A DNA stretch of 64,000 bases from Devosia sp. (lineage in GTDB: Bacteria > Pseudomonadota > Alphaproteobacteria > Rhizobiales > Devosiaceae): assembly GCF_028290435.1 (NCBI RefSeq), contig NZ_JAQGJV010000082.1:1-64000 (forward strand). The letters are read 5' to 3'. The notes beneath the pieces were generated by a model, which was not told the origin of the DNA, made no database searches, and saw only the letters and a program-made list of their open reading frames with translations. The position numbers and the translations under genes are program-made. This document shows positions 17,360 to 25,032 of the stretch, piece after piece; within the stretch, counting starts at the first letter, position 1; the number at the start of each line of letters is the position of its first letter.

Positions 17360-18519
17360 CGTCCTTCCATTTTCTCGTCGATCGCCTCGAATGCCGCCAT
17401 GGTGACCTTGGGCGAATTGAGCGGACGAATCGCCCGCACCGAAACATGATTGCCAATATGGCCCATAATGGCCTCTGTGAGATCGACATCGCCACAACGC
17501 AGGCGCACCGGATCGTTGGGCGAACGTTCGAACATGATGGTATCGCCGGGCTTGAGGCTCAGCACGCGCGATAGCGACAGGTCCTGCTCATGCAGCACCG
17601 CTTCAACCTCGACATCGGCCGCGTAAATCTCGGTGGCCAGATGGCCTTCCCAAGTCGCGTCGCGGCCGAATTTTTCGCCCATGAACATCTGCAACAGCTG
17701 TTCGCGGATCGGCTCGATGGTGGCGTAGGGCAAGAGGATTTCGACCTTACCGCCGCGATCGTCCATTTCGATGCGCAGCTCGATCAGGATCGCCGCATTG
17801 GCCGGGCGCGTGATCGCCGCAAATCGCGGATTCGTCTCGATGCGCTCCAGCTTGAAATGCACCTGCGTTACCGGCTCGAAGGCGCGGTGGGTGTCTTCAA
17901 GAATGATGTCGATCATCTTGCGCGCCAGCGCCATCTCGATGGTCGTATAGGGCCGCCCCTCGACGCGCACATTGCCGCCGGTGCGCCGTCCGCCCAGCAA
18001 CACGTCGATCATCGAATAGATCAGGTTGGAGTCGACCGTCAGCAGCCCGTAATTCTCCCATTCCTCGGCCTTGATCACCGACAGGATGGCGGGCAGCGGG
18101 ATGGAATTGAGATAGTCGCCAAACCGCACCGACGAGATCGAGTCCATCGTCACTTCGACGTTGTCCGACGTAAAATTGCGCAGCGACACTGTCGCCAGCC
18201 GCACCAGCCGGTCGAACACGATTTCCAGCATCGGCAAGCGTTCGTAGCTCACCAGCGCCGAATTGATCAGCGCCTGTACGCCGGTCAGTTCCACATTGCT
18301 GGCGGCGCTCGAGTCAAAGCCCAGCAGGTTGTCGATTTCGTCCTGGTTGAGCACCCGGTCGACACCATCATTCACCGCGCCGGCCTGCGCGTCGATCATC
18401 GCCGCCCATTCGGCGGCCGCATCGGCGGCGCTGGTCTCGCCTGCGGGCTCGGAGCCGTTCTGGACATCGTCCAGGCCCCAGTCTTCCGCCAGTTTATCCT
18501 GATCGTTGGGACCAGCCAT
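17356..18519 (-). CDS. fliM: Flagellar motor switch protein FliM
   Basis: This 387-residue C-ring protein binds phospho-CheY and sets rotation direction or speed. An acidic N-terminal extension of about 55 residues precedes the CheY-binding motif LNQDEIDNLLGF. The middle domain follows (VEVTMDSISSVRFGDYLNSIP), and then the C-terminal SpoA/FliN-like domain (VEVEAVLHEQDLSLSRVLSLKPGDTIMFE). It is the second gene of fliL-fliM-DUF6468-motE, overlapping fliL by one base (TAATG). The CheY motif normally stands at the very N-terminus, so the extension is notable. Confidence 0.95.
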   Translation of the reverse strand: MAGPNDQDKLAEDWGLDDVQNGSEPAGETSAADAAAEWAAMIDAQAGAVNDGVDRVLNQDEIDNLLGFDSSAASNVELTGVQALINSALVSYERLPMLEIVFDRLVRLATVSLRNFTSDNVEVTMDSISSVRFGDYLNSIPLPAILSVIKAEEWENYGLLTVDSNLIYSMIDVLLGGRRTGGNVRVEGRPYTTIEMALARKMIDIILEDTHRAFEPVTQVHFKLERIETNPRFAAITRPANAAILIELRIEMDDRGGKVEILLPYATIEPIREQLLQMFMGEKFGRDATWEGHLATEIYAADVEVEAVLHEQDLSLSRVLSLKPGDTIMFERSPNDPVRLRCGDVDLTEAIMGHIGNHVSVRAIRPLNSPKVTMAAFEAIDEKMEGR

Positions 18520-18998
18520 TATTGCACCAGGATTTCTTTGAACAGGATGCTCTCCACCTTCTCGGGATAGATCGCCACGTTCACGCGCCGCAGCAGTTCT
18601 TCCTTGAGCCGGTAAATGCCGGCCGAGCCTTCGAGATCGCTCTTGCGCAGCTCGCGCAGGTAGACCTGGAAGGCGTCAACGACCTTGGCCATGCTGGGCT
18701 GGATCTTGGTCATCATCTCTTCATTGGCGACTTCCAGCGCCACCGTCAGCTTCATGAAAGCCTCGCCGTCGGTCTCGTTGTTGAGATTGACGGTCATCGT
18801 CGGCAGGTTGAAGATGAAGGTCGGATGCGCGGCCAAAGCCGCGTCCGCGGCGGCGTCCGCAGTCTTGCCCGCGGACAGGAACAGGTAGAGCCCCGCCCCG
18901 GCCAGCAGCACGGCGACGACCGCGGCAGCGATGATGATCAGCTTGCCTTTGCCCTTCTTTGCAGCGGGGCCGCTTTCGACTTCAGCTTCGGCGGCCAT
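18519..18998 (-). CDS. fliL: Flagellar basal body-associated protein FliL
   Basis: This 159-residue single-pass membrane protein surrounds the stator units and helps torque generation. A basic cytoplasmic start is followed by a membrane helix (KLIIIAAAVVAVLLAGAGLYLFL). The periplasmic stomatin-like domain ends in ELLRRVNVAIYPEKVESILFKEILVQ. It is the first gene of a leftward operon. The control region shared with flgF holds a weak CtrA-like box 68 bp upstream of its start. Confidence 0.93.
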   Translation of the reverse strand: MAAEAEVESGPAAKKGKGKLIIIAAAVVAVLLAGAGLYLFLSAGKTADAAADAALAAHPTFIFNLPTMTVNLNNETDGEAFMKLTVALEVANEEMMTKIQPSMAKVVDAFQVYLRELRKSDLEGSAGIYRLKEELLRRVNVAIYPEKVESILFKEILVQ

Positions 18999-19065
18999 GC
19001 TAAACCTCGGAGAACAGGGGATTTTCGGACGATTCCGTCCCCGCCATCAGCTAAGCGATCGATGG

Positions 19066-19080
19066 TTAACGAATAGTTAC
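19066..19080 (-). promoter_or_regulatory. CtrA-like box of fliL (imperfect)
   Basis: TTAACGAATAGTTAC fits TTAA-N7-TTAA with one mismatch in the second half-site. It lies 68 bp upstream of fliL. In Caulobacter fliLM is a CtrA-dependent class II operon, which matches this placement. Confidence 0.5.
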
Positions 19081-19094
19081 AAATCCCGGCCATG

Positions 19095-19146
19095 CGGCAA
19101 AAATTGCCGGGCAGCATTTGCCGCCCCGTCACGGCAATTCCTGCCA
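19095..19146. promoter_or_regulatory. Triple CGGCA-N5-TGCCG cluster between fliL and flgF
   Basis: Three copies lie within 52 bp: CGGCA-AAAAT-TGCCG (19095-19109, perfect), GGGCA-GCATT-TGCCG (19109-19123) and CGGCA-ATTCC-TGCCA (19132-19146). They sit about 65-115 bp upstream of the flgF sigma-54 -12 element, an enhancer-like distance. Likely a binding array for a FlbD-type activator. Confidence 0.65.
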
Positions 19147-19198
19147 AAATTCACATCCCCATCGCACCAGATCGTTGAATTCATTCACCTTTCCGACC

Positions 19199-19214
19199 TG
19201 GCATGGTTTCTGCA
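19199..19214 (+). promoter_or_regulatory. Sigma-54 promoter of flgF-flgG-flgA-flgH
   Basis: TGGCATGGTTTCTGCA has the invariant GG and GC at exactly 10-bp spacing and departs from TGGCACG-N4-TTGCA at two positions. It lies 66 bp before the flgF ATG, giving a leader of about 55 nt. Confidence 0.65.
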
Positions 19215-19279
19215 AGGTTAACATCGAGCCTGCCAGCTTGGGGAAGCGGGACGGCTCGGGGATATTCGGGGACTGAACG

Positions 19280-20020
19280 ATGATTAAGAATGCGCAACTG
19301 ATTGGACTATCTCGCCAGATAGCCTTGGCGCGCCAGATGGACGTGGTGGCCAACAATATGGCCAACATCAATACCACCGGCTTCAAGGCGGAAGAATCGC
19401 TGTTTGAAGAATATGTGGGTCCCGTGGCCCGCGACCAGGACTTCATGGGCAAGGACCAGCCGCTCTCCTATGTGCAGGACTGGGCCACCATGCACGACCT
19501 GTCCGCCGGCGACATGGTGCAGACCGGCAACCCCCTCGATGTCGCCATCAACGGCGCCGGCTTCTTTGCCGTGCAGACCGCAGGCGGCGATCGCTGGACC
19601 AAGGCCGGCGCCTTCCAGATCAACGCCGGCGGCACGCTGGTCGACCTGAGCGGCAATCCGGTGCTCGGCGACGGCGGCCCGATCCAGTTCGGCCCCGAAG
19701 AAACCGACGTCAATATTTCCGAAGACGGTGCCGTCAGCAGCAGCGCCGGCGCCAAGGGCCGGCTGCGCATCGTCGAATTTGCCAATCCGCAGGCCATCCA
19801 TCATGAGGGCGGCAATCTGTTCTCCGGTGGCGCTCCGATCGCGCCGACCGATAGCCGCGTCATGCAGGGCTTCATCGAAAAATCCAACGTCTCGGGCGTC
19901 TCCAGCATGGCTGAAATGATCAAGGTGCAGCGCGCCTATGAATCCGCCGCCGCCCTGTCGCAACGCCAGGACGATATGCGCCGCAGTGCCATTCAGCGCC
20001 TCGGCGACCCTAACGCTTAA
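19280..20020 (+). CDS. flgF: Flagellar proximal rod protein FlgF
   Basis: This 246-residue rod protein is exported through the flagellar system. The N-terminal rod/hook signature ALARQMDVVANNMANINTTGFKAEE and the C-terminal EMIKVQRAYESAAALSQRQDDMRRSAIQRLG mark the family. The central DVAINGAGFFAVQTAGGDRWTKAGAFQ is typical of FlgF/FlgG. It is the first gene of flgF-flgG-flgA-flgH and begins 11 bp before flgG. Upstream are a sigma-54 promoter and a triple palindrome cluster, so it looks like a class III gene. Confidence 0.95.
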   Translation: MIKNAQLIGLSRQIALARQMDVVANNMANINTTGFKAEESLFEEYVGPVARDQDFMGKDQPLSYVQDWATMHDLSAGDMVQTGNPLDVAINGAGFFAVQTAGGDRWTKAGAFQINAGGTLVDLSGNPVLGDGGPIQFGPEETDVNISEDGAVSSSAGAKGRLRIVEFANPQAIHHEGGNLFSGGAPIAPTDSRVMQGFIEKSNVSGVSSMAEMIKVQRAYESAAALSQRQDDMRRSAIQRLGDPNA

Positions 20021-20031
20021 AGGATCATGCC

Positions 20032-20817
20032 ATGAAAGCCCTTTATATCGCATCAACCGGCATGAGCGCTCAGGAGCGCAACGTCGAAGTCATCTCCAAC
20101 AATATCGCCAACATGCGCACCACTGGCTTCAAGCGCCAGCGCGCCGAATTCCAGGACCTGCTCTACCAGCAGATCACCCGCGCCGGCTCGCAAACCTCGG
20201 ACCAGGGCACCAACCTGCCGGCCGGTGTCGAAATCGGTTCGGGCGTGCGCACCGTCGCTACCCCGCGCATCATGAGCCAGGGCAGCGTCGAGCCCACCGA
20301 AAAAGAACTCGACGTCGCCATCCGCGGCGAAGGCTTCTTCATGATCAACATGCCCGATGGCCGCACCGCCTATACCCGTGACGGCTCGTTCGACCGCAGC
20401 GACCAGGGCACCATCGTCAACTCCAGCGGCTATGAGCTGCAGCCCGGCATCACCATCCCCGGCACCGCCAAGTCGGTCAGCATCTCGCCCGACGGCATGG
20501 TCGAAGCCGTGCTGGCCAATGACTCGGTGCCGACCCAGATGGGCCAGCTCCAGCTCGCCCGTTTCGTCAACAAGGCCGGCCTTGAATCCCTCGGCGATAA
20601 CCTGTTCGGCGAAACCGCCGCCAGCGGTGCCCCGCAGATTGGCACGCCCAATGCCGATGGCGTTGGCGACCTGCTTGAAGGCTATCTCGAAATGTCCAAC
20701 GTCAACTCCGTCACCGAAATCGCCGATCTGATCGCCGCCCAGCGCGCCTACGAGATGAATGCTCGTGTGATCAGCGGTGCCGACGAGATGATGCAGTCGA
20801 CCACGCAACTGCGTTGA
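20032..20817 (+). CDS. flgG: Flagellar distal rod protein FlgG
   Basis: This 261-residue distal rod subunit is a close relative of FlgF and FlgE. Signatures are ASTGMSAQERNVEVISNNIANMRTTGFKRQRAEFQDLLYQ at the start, ELDVAIRGEGFFMINMPDGRTAYTRDGSF in the middle and IAAQRAYEMNARVISGADEMMQSTTQLR at the end. Length is canonical. It is followed after 14 bp by flgA. No oddities are seen. Confidence 0.97.
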   Translation: MKALYIASTGMSAQERNVEVISNNIANMRTTGFKRQRAEFQDLLYQQITRAGSQTSDQGTNLPAGVEIGSGVRTVATPRIMSQGSVEPTEKELDVAIRGEGFFMINMPDGRTAYTRDGSFDRSDQGTIVNSSGYELQPGITIPGTAKSVSISPDGMVEAVLANDSVPTQMGQLQLARFVNKAGLESLGDNLFGETAASGAPQIGTPNADGVGDLLEGYLEMSNVNSVTEIADLIAAQRAYEMNARVISGADEMMQSTTQLR

Positions 20818-20831
20818 TAGGAGCTCCGTAA

Positions 20832-21776
20832 ATGATCAAGCGCTCCCTCATCGCCGCATTCACCACCGCCCTGCTGGCCGGCAGTGCTCTTGCCGCCCCG
20901 CAGCTCAAGGCCGAGGTCGTCGTCATCGGCGCCGTAGTCACCGTCGGCGACATGTTCGACGATGCGGGGCTCCAGGCTGAACTCCCGCTGTTCCGGGCGC
21001 CCAATCCCGGCACCAGCGGTTCGGTCCCCGTCGCCGCCATCACCGCCGCCGCCGCCCGTATCGGCATTGCCGCCTTCGAGGCCAATGGCCTGCACAGCGT
21101 CAACGTCATCCGCCGCGCCAGCGTGGTCGATGAGGCGGTCCTGACCGACCTGATCGCCCGTGACCTCGTGACCCGCGGCACTATCGGCGCCGCTGTCCAT
21201 GCCCAGGCCATGTTCGCCACGCCCGTCACCCCCATCAACGCCGAAGCCACCGACGCACCCGCCACCCTGCTCAGCCTGCGCTACCTGCCCGGCAACGGCG
21301 TCTTCATCGCCCGCTTCGCCGTCGCCGGCATGGCTAAGCCGCTCGATGTCTCCGGCACACTCGACCTGACCGTCGAAGCCCCCCATCTGGCGGCAAACCT
21401 GGCGGCTGGCACCGTCATCTCGGCCACCGATATCGAAATGCGCCCGGTCTCGCTTCGTAACGGCGACAGCACGGGTTTTGCCGACGCCGCGCAACTGATC
21501 GGCATGCAGCTCAATCGCCAGAGCCGCGAGGGCATGCTGCTCAGGCCAACCGATGTCTCGACCCCCACGATGATCGCCCGCAACGACCTCGTCACCATCT
21601 ACTTCCGCGAGGGTCCGATGACCCTGACGGTCAAGGGCCAGGCCATCACCAACGCCGTTGCCGGGGCTCCGGTCCAGGTGCTCAATCTTATGTCCAAGCG
21701 CGTCATCACCGCCAAGGCGCTCGCCGCCGGCGCCGTCGAAGTGAGCAAGGATCCGCTCGCTCTCGCCGGCCTCTGA
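20832..21776 (+). CDS. flgA: Flagellar P-ring assembly chaperone FlgA
   Basis: This 314-residue periplasmic protein aids P-ring (FlgI) assembly. The signal peptide is MIKRSLIAAFTTALLAGSALA. The C-terminal SAF/FlgA domain contains VISATDIEMRPVSL, GMQLNRQSREGMLLRPTDV and the end segment VQVLNLMSKRVITAKALAAGAVEV. The gene lies between flgG and flgH, while its client flgI is in the second flagellar block at 31 kb. The N-terminal part is less conserved, as is usual for FlgA. Confidence 0.93.
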   Translation: MIKRSLIAAFTTALLAGSALAAPQLKAEVVVIGAVVTVGDMFDDAGLQAELPLFRAPNPGTSGSVPVAAITAAAARIGIAAFEANGLHSVNVIRRASVVDEAVLTDLIARDLVTRGTIGAAVHAQAMFATPVTPINAEATDAPATLLSLRYLPGNGVFIARFAVAGMAKPLDVSGTLDLTVEAPHLAANLAAGTVISATDIEMRPVSLRNGDSTGFADAAQLIGMQLNRQSREGMLLRPTDVSTPTMIARNDLVTIYFREGPMTLTVKGQAITNAVAGAPVQVLNLMSKRVITAKALAAGAVEVSKDPLALAGL

Positions 21777-21797
21777 CCAGCTTTCAGGAGAATTCTC

Positions 21798-22535
21798 ATG
21801 ACCCTTTTTAAGATCACCGCAATCCTGGCCCTGACCGCTGCGCTGGCCGGCTGTAACACCATCGACCGCCTCGCCGATGTCGGCAACGCCCCGCGCCTCA
21901 CCGCCATCGAGGACCCCACGACGGTGGCGGGCTACGTACCGGTCCGCATGCCGATGCCCGAGGCAATCGAAGATACGTACCAGCCCAATTCGCTCTACCG
22001 TATGTCGGCCAAGGGCTTCTTCAAGGACGAGCGCGCCCATCGCGTCGGCGACATCCTGACTGTGATGGTCACCATCAACGATAACGCGCAGATCGACAAC
22101 GCCACCCAGCGCGCCCGCAGCTCGTCCAACTCGGCCGGTCTCGGCGGCATCCTGGGCTCCGCGGTCACTAATCTGAGCGCCGGCGCCATCGACCCCAGCG
22201 GCGCTGTCGACATCACCTCGGGCATGAAGGACGCAGGCAACGGCTCAGTCAACCGCTCGGAAAGCCTGCAGACTTCGGTCGCCGCCGTCATCACCCAGGT
22301 CCTGCCCAACGGTAATCTGGTGATCGAGGGCCGCCAGGAAGTGCGCGTCAACTTCGAAGTGCGCGACCTGATCGTCGCCGGCATTGTCCGCCCCTCCGAT
22401 ATCCAGGCCAACAACACCATCCCGTCGTCCAAGATTGCCGAAGCCCGTATCGCCTACGGCGGCCGCGGCCAGATCACGGACGTGCAGCAGCCGCGCTACG
22501 GCCAGCAGGTGATGGACGCCATCCTGCCCTTCTAA
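21798..22535 (+). CDS. flgH: Flagellar L-ring lipoprotein FlgH
   Basis: This 245-residue outer-membrane lipoprotein forms the L ring. The N-terminus carries a lipobox (LTAALAGC), with lipidation expected at the Cys near residue 19. The FlgH core is clear: VGDILTVMVTINDNAQIDNATQR, LPNGNLVIEGRQEVRVNFEVRDLIVAGIVRP and YGGRGQITDVQQPRYGQQVMDAILPF. It is the last gene of the flgF operon. A strong stem-loop occurs about 110 bp downstream. Confidence 0.96.
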   Translation: MTLFKITAILALTAALAGCNTIDRLADVGNAPRLTAIEDPTTVAGYVPVRMPMPEAIEDTYQPNSLYRMSAKGFFKDERAHRVGDILTVMVTINDNAQIDNATQRARSSSNSAGLGGILGSAVTNLSAGAIDPSGAVDITSGMKDAGNGSVNRSESLQTSVAAVITQVLPNGNLVIEGRQEVRVNFEVRDLIVAGIVRPSDIQANNTIPSSKIAEARIAYGGRGQITDVQQPRYGQQVMDAILPF

Positions 22536-22647
22536 GGCAGAACTCCCCTTCCCGGCCGCGCAATCCCCCATTGGTGCGGCTGGCTCCTCGGCAAGGTCCA
22601 GAAGGAATTGCCACAAGGCTCGTCTCCAGAACAGAGGCGGCCACCAG

Positions 22648-22675
22648 AGAGGCGCAGTCCCCCGGCTGCGCCTCT
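22648..22675 (+). terminator. Strong stem-loop downstream of flgH
   Basis: AGAGGCGCAG and CTGCGCCTCT form a perfect 10-bp stem around an eight-base loop in the 217-bp flgH/micro-gene interval. No T-run follows, so it may be a factor-assisted terminator or a repeat unit. Confidence 0.4.
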
Positions 22676-22752
22676 TCCCCATTTTGGCCATGGCTCTTTC
22701 GTAAGCTTGCTCCGGTCCCCATGTGTGACACTCACAGACAAGGAGAACCAGA

Positions 22753-22917
22753 ATGACCAAGTCCCTGACCTCCGGCATCATCCTCGGGCTCGTCCTCGGC
22801 GTCGCGATTGGCTCCGTGATGGGCAATATCGCGATGGGAATCGGCATCGGCATTGCCCTCGGCATCGCCATAGGCGGTGTGTGGCAGGCGATAAATGGCA
22901 GCAGCCGGCCAAAATAA
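22753..22917 (+). CDS. Glycine-zipper micro-protein 1 (54 aa)
   Basis: This ORF is too short for the track. ATG 22753 follows AAGGAGAACC, a strong ribosome site. The 54 residues are almost all Gly/Ala/Ile/Leu/Val, with a glycine-zipper pattern (GVAIGSVMGNIAMGIGIGIALG). A membrane-embedded small protein is the obvious reading. A paralogue with the same layout (GN plus MGxxxG-type core) follows at 23060. Function is unknown. Overlapping track ORFs in other frames are shadows. Confidence 0.7.
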   Translation: MTKSLTSGIILGLVLGVAIGSVMGNIAMGIGIGIALGIAIGGVWQAINGSSRPK

Positions 22918-23009
22918 ACCCTCCATCATATTGGCCGGAATTGCTTGATCCATTAAATTCCATCCAGCGCCCAATTAACGAAGCATTATCCATACCAATA
23001 TTTACCAGT

Positions 23010-23035
23010 GGAACTTCAAACTGTAACTTAGCGTT
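23010..23035 (+). promoter_or_regulatory. EcfG-type stress promoter of micro-protein 2
   Basis: GGAAC-N17-CGTT, exact in both elements, ends 25 bp before ATG 23060. This leaves a short leader that contains CAGGAGGA. The pattern is that of the alphaproteobacterial general stress sigma factor EcfG. Confidence 0.65.
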
Positions 23036-23059
23036 CTTTCGGGTTCAGGAGGACGCGCT

Positions 23060-23239
23060 ATGGCTTTTCTTCCGCTCGGCATTTCATTTGGATTGTGTCT
23101 CGGCCTCATCATTGGCCTCGCCACTGGAAACTTGATGTTAGGCATGGCGCTGGGTGTCGCCATCGGCGCTGGTGTCGCGGTGGTGCTGATGGCAATGACG
23201 CACGAAAAACCCCTGCACTGGCCTTTCATCTGGCGCTAG
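23060..23239 (+). CDS. Glycine-zipper micro-protein 2 (59 aa)
   Basis: This ORF is not in the track. ATG 23060 follows AGGAGGA. The 59 residues have a hydrophobic body (LGLIIGLATGNLMLGMALGVAIGAGVAVVL) and a short polar tail (THEKPLHWPFIWR). It is a paralogue of the gene at 22753: both share Gly-spaced helices and a GN-(I/L)-(A/M)-(M/L)-G core. An exact EcfG promoter stands in front of it, so it is probably induced by general stress, whereas the first copy lacks such a site. Likely an inner-membrane micro-protein of unknown function. Confidence 0.72.
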   Translation: MAFLPLGISFGLCLGLIIGLATGNLMLGMALGVAIGAGVAVVLMAMTHEKPLHWPFIWR

Positions 23240-23278
23240 GCTGTGGAACATCTCCGGCACTGATATCCGGAGCCTCCC

Positions 23279-24769
23279 ATGTCCTTTGCCAAACTCGACG
23301 ATCTCGGCTACAAGCTCGAAGCGCTCGAACATGCCCTCTCCATTCTCGGCGCCGACGAAGCCACCCACATGGCCGTCGGCGGCGGCGAGAAGCGCGCCGA
23401 GGCGATGTCGAACCTGGCCGGCATGTACCACGCGCAGGCCACCGCCCCCCAGATCGCCGACTGGATCGAGGCCGCCAAACCCGAATCCGAGGATCAGCGT
23501 CTGGCCCTCGCCGAATTCAAGCGCAGCTACATCAACGCCACCTGCCTACCCACCGAGTTCGTCGAACGCCGCACCGCCGCCACCATGCGGTCAGAACAAC
23601 TCTGGCGCGAACTGCGCGCCAAGAATGACTGGGACAGCTTCCTGCCCGCGCTCGAAGGCGTCGTCGCCCTGGTCTGCGAGGAAGCCCAATTGCGCGCCGA
23701 TGCCCTCAAGCTGGCGCCCTATGACGCCCTGATGGAACAATACGATCCCGGCAACCGCACCGCCGAACTCGATACCGTATTTTCCGATCTCAAGACCTTC
23801 CTCAAAGGCTTCGTCCCCGAGGCGCTCGACGCCCAGGCCGAACGCCTCGCCAAGCGCCCGCGCAAATCCCTCAACGGCCCCTACCCCATCGAAAAGCAGC
23901 GCGAACTCGGCCTCGCCGCCATGCGCGCCGTCGGTTTCGATTTCACCCACGGCTCGCTCGCCGTCTCGCACCACCCGTTCTGTGGCGGTGTGCCCACCGA
24001 CGTGCGCATGACCACGCGCTACCGCACCGACGAATTCCTCTCGTCCCTGATGGGCGTGCTGCACGAAACCGGCCACGCCCTTTACGAGCAGGGCCTGCCC
24101 AAAGCCTGGTCGCATTGGCCGCTCGGCAAGGCGCGTGGGATGGGCATCCATGAGAGCCAGTCGCTGTTCGTCGAGATGCAGCTTGCCCGCTCCCCCGAAT
24201 TCTGGGAATTCGCCCTGCCGCTGGTGCACCTGCACCTTGGCGCCGACGCCATCCCCGGCTGGGATATCGAGGATGTGCTGGCCGAGGTGAACTTCGTTGA
24301 ACGCGGCTATATCCGCGTCGATGCCGACGAGGTCACCTACCCGCTCCACGTCATCCTGCGCTACGAACTGGAACAGGACCTGGTCAACGGCAAGCTTGAG
24401 GCCAGCCAGATTCCCGAAGCCTGGGACGCCAAGATGACCGAATATCTCGGTCTGTCGACCCTCGCCGATCCCAAGGATGGCCCGATGCAGGACGTCCACT
24501 GGCCTGGCGGCGCATTCGGCTATTTCCCCAGCTACACCTTGGGCGCCATGATCGCCGCCCAGCAATGGGCCGCGCTGGAAAAGACCAATCCCAATGTCCG
24601 CTCCGACATCGCCAAGGGCGACTTCACCGGCGTCAATCAATGGCGCAGCGATAACATCTGGACTCAGGGCTCACGCTATTCCACCCCCGACCTCATCACC
24701 CGCGCCACCGGCGAGCCGCTCAACGCCGCGGTGTTCAAGTCACATCTGAAGCAGCGCTATCTCGGCTAG
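23279..24769 (+). CDS. Carboxypeptidase Taq (peptidase family M32)
   Basis: This 496-residue cytosolic zinc carboxypeptidase removes C-terminal residues from peptides. The zinc site HETGH is at residue 262 (LHETGHALYEQGLP). Other family segments are TTRYRTDEFLSSLMGVLHE, GIHESQSLFVEMQLARSPEF, RVDADEVTYPLHVILRYELE and GAFGYFPSYTLGAMIAAQQ. Full length and complete. The ATG at 23279 is 39 bp after micro-protein 2 and could be cotranscribed from the EcfG promoter. Its own 3' end contains the -35 element of the next gene's stress promoter. Confidence 0.94.
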   Translation: MSFAKLDDLGYKLEALEHALSILGADEATHMAVGGGEKRAEAMSNLAGMYHAQATAPQIADWIEAAKPESEDQRLALAEFKRSYINATCLPTEFVERRTAATMRSEQLWRELRAKNDWDSFLPALEGVVALVCEEAQLRADALKLAPYDALMEQYDPGNRTAELDTVFSDLKTFLKGFVPEALDAQAERLAKRPRKSLNGPYPIEKQRELGLAAMRAVGFDFTHGSLAVSHHPFCGGVPTDVRMTTRYRTDEFLSSLMGVLHETGHALYEQGLPKAWSHWPLGKARGMGIHESQSLFVEMQLARSPEFWEFALPLVHLHLGADAIPGWDIEDVLAEVNFVERGYIRVDADEVTYPLHVILRYELEQDLVNGKLEASQIPEAWDAKMTEYLGLSTLADPKDGPMQDVHWPGGAFGYFPSYTLGAMIAAQQWAALEKTNPNVRSDIAKGDFTGVNQWRSDNIWTQGSRYSTPDLITRATGEPLNAAVFKSHLKQRYLG

Positions 24770-24793
24770 GAACGGCTCGGCGGCATCGGCGTT
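24769..24793 (+). promoter_or_regulatory. EcfG-type stress promoter of the 49-aa gene
   Basis: GGAAC (24769-24773), a 16-bp spacer and CGTT (24790-24793, followed by TTT). The -35 element overlaps the last base of the carboxypeptidase stop codon. The ATG of the 49-residue gene is 27 bp downstream. Confidence 0.65.
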
Positions 24794-24819
24794 TTTCCTT
24801 CCCTGAAAGGAGAAACGCC

Positions 24820-24969
24820 ATGATCCGCAAGCTCAAATCGGGCGAATACCGGCTCTATTCCCGCAAGGTCGACCCGGAAACCCACAAGCGGCGCAACCTC
24901 GGCACCTTCGACAACCGCGCCGCCGCCGAAAAACACGAGCGCGAAGTCCAATACTTCAAGCGGCACTGA
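24820..24969 (+). CDS. Small conserved basic protein (49 aa)
   Basis: Absent from the ORF track. ATG 24820 follows GAAAGGAG. The protein, beginning MIRKLKSGEYRLYSRKVD and ending EREVQYFKRH, is strongly charged and basic. I recall near-identical short hypothetical proteins annotated in many Hyphomicrobiales, but none with a function. No membrane segment or zinc motif is present. An exact EcfG promoter precedes it and a strong terminator follows, so it is a self-contained stress-type gene. Nucleic-acid or ribosome binding is conceivable from its charge only. Confidence 0.75.
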   Translation: MIRKLKSGEYRLYSRKVDPETHKRRNLGTFDNRAAAEKHEREVQYFKRH

Positions 24970-24984
24970 CCGCCCAAAAGCAAG

Positions 24985-25015
24985 AGGCCGCCCCGAGGGG
25001 CGGCCTGTTTCGTTC
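24985..25015 (+). terminator. Intrinsic terminator after the 49-aa gene
   Basis: AGGCCGCCCC and GGGGCGGCCT form a perfect 10-bp stem, followed by GTTTCGTT. It may serve both this gene and the convergent chemoreceptor gene. Confidence 0.75.
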
Positions 25016-25032
25016 ATCAAATGCCGACAGAA

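Noticed and set aside
22571-23135. Track ORFs 22571-22756, 22608-23135 and reverse partners in the micro-gene region
   Set aside because: They overlap the glycine-zipper genes in other frames and have no ribosome sites or hydrophobic logic.
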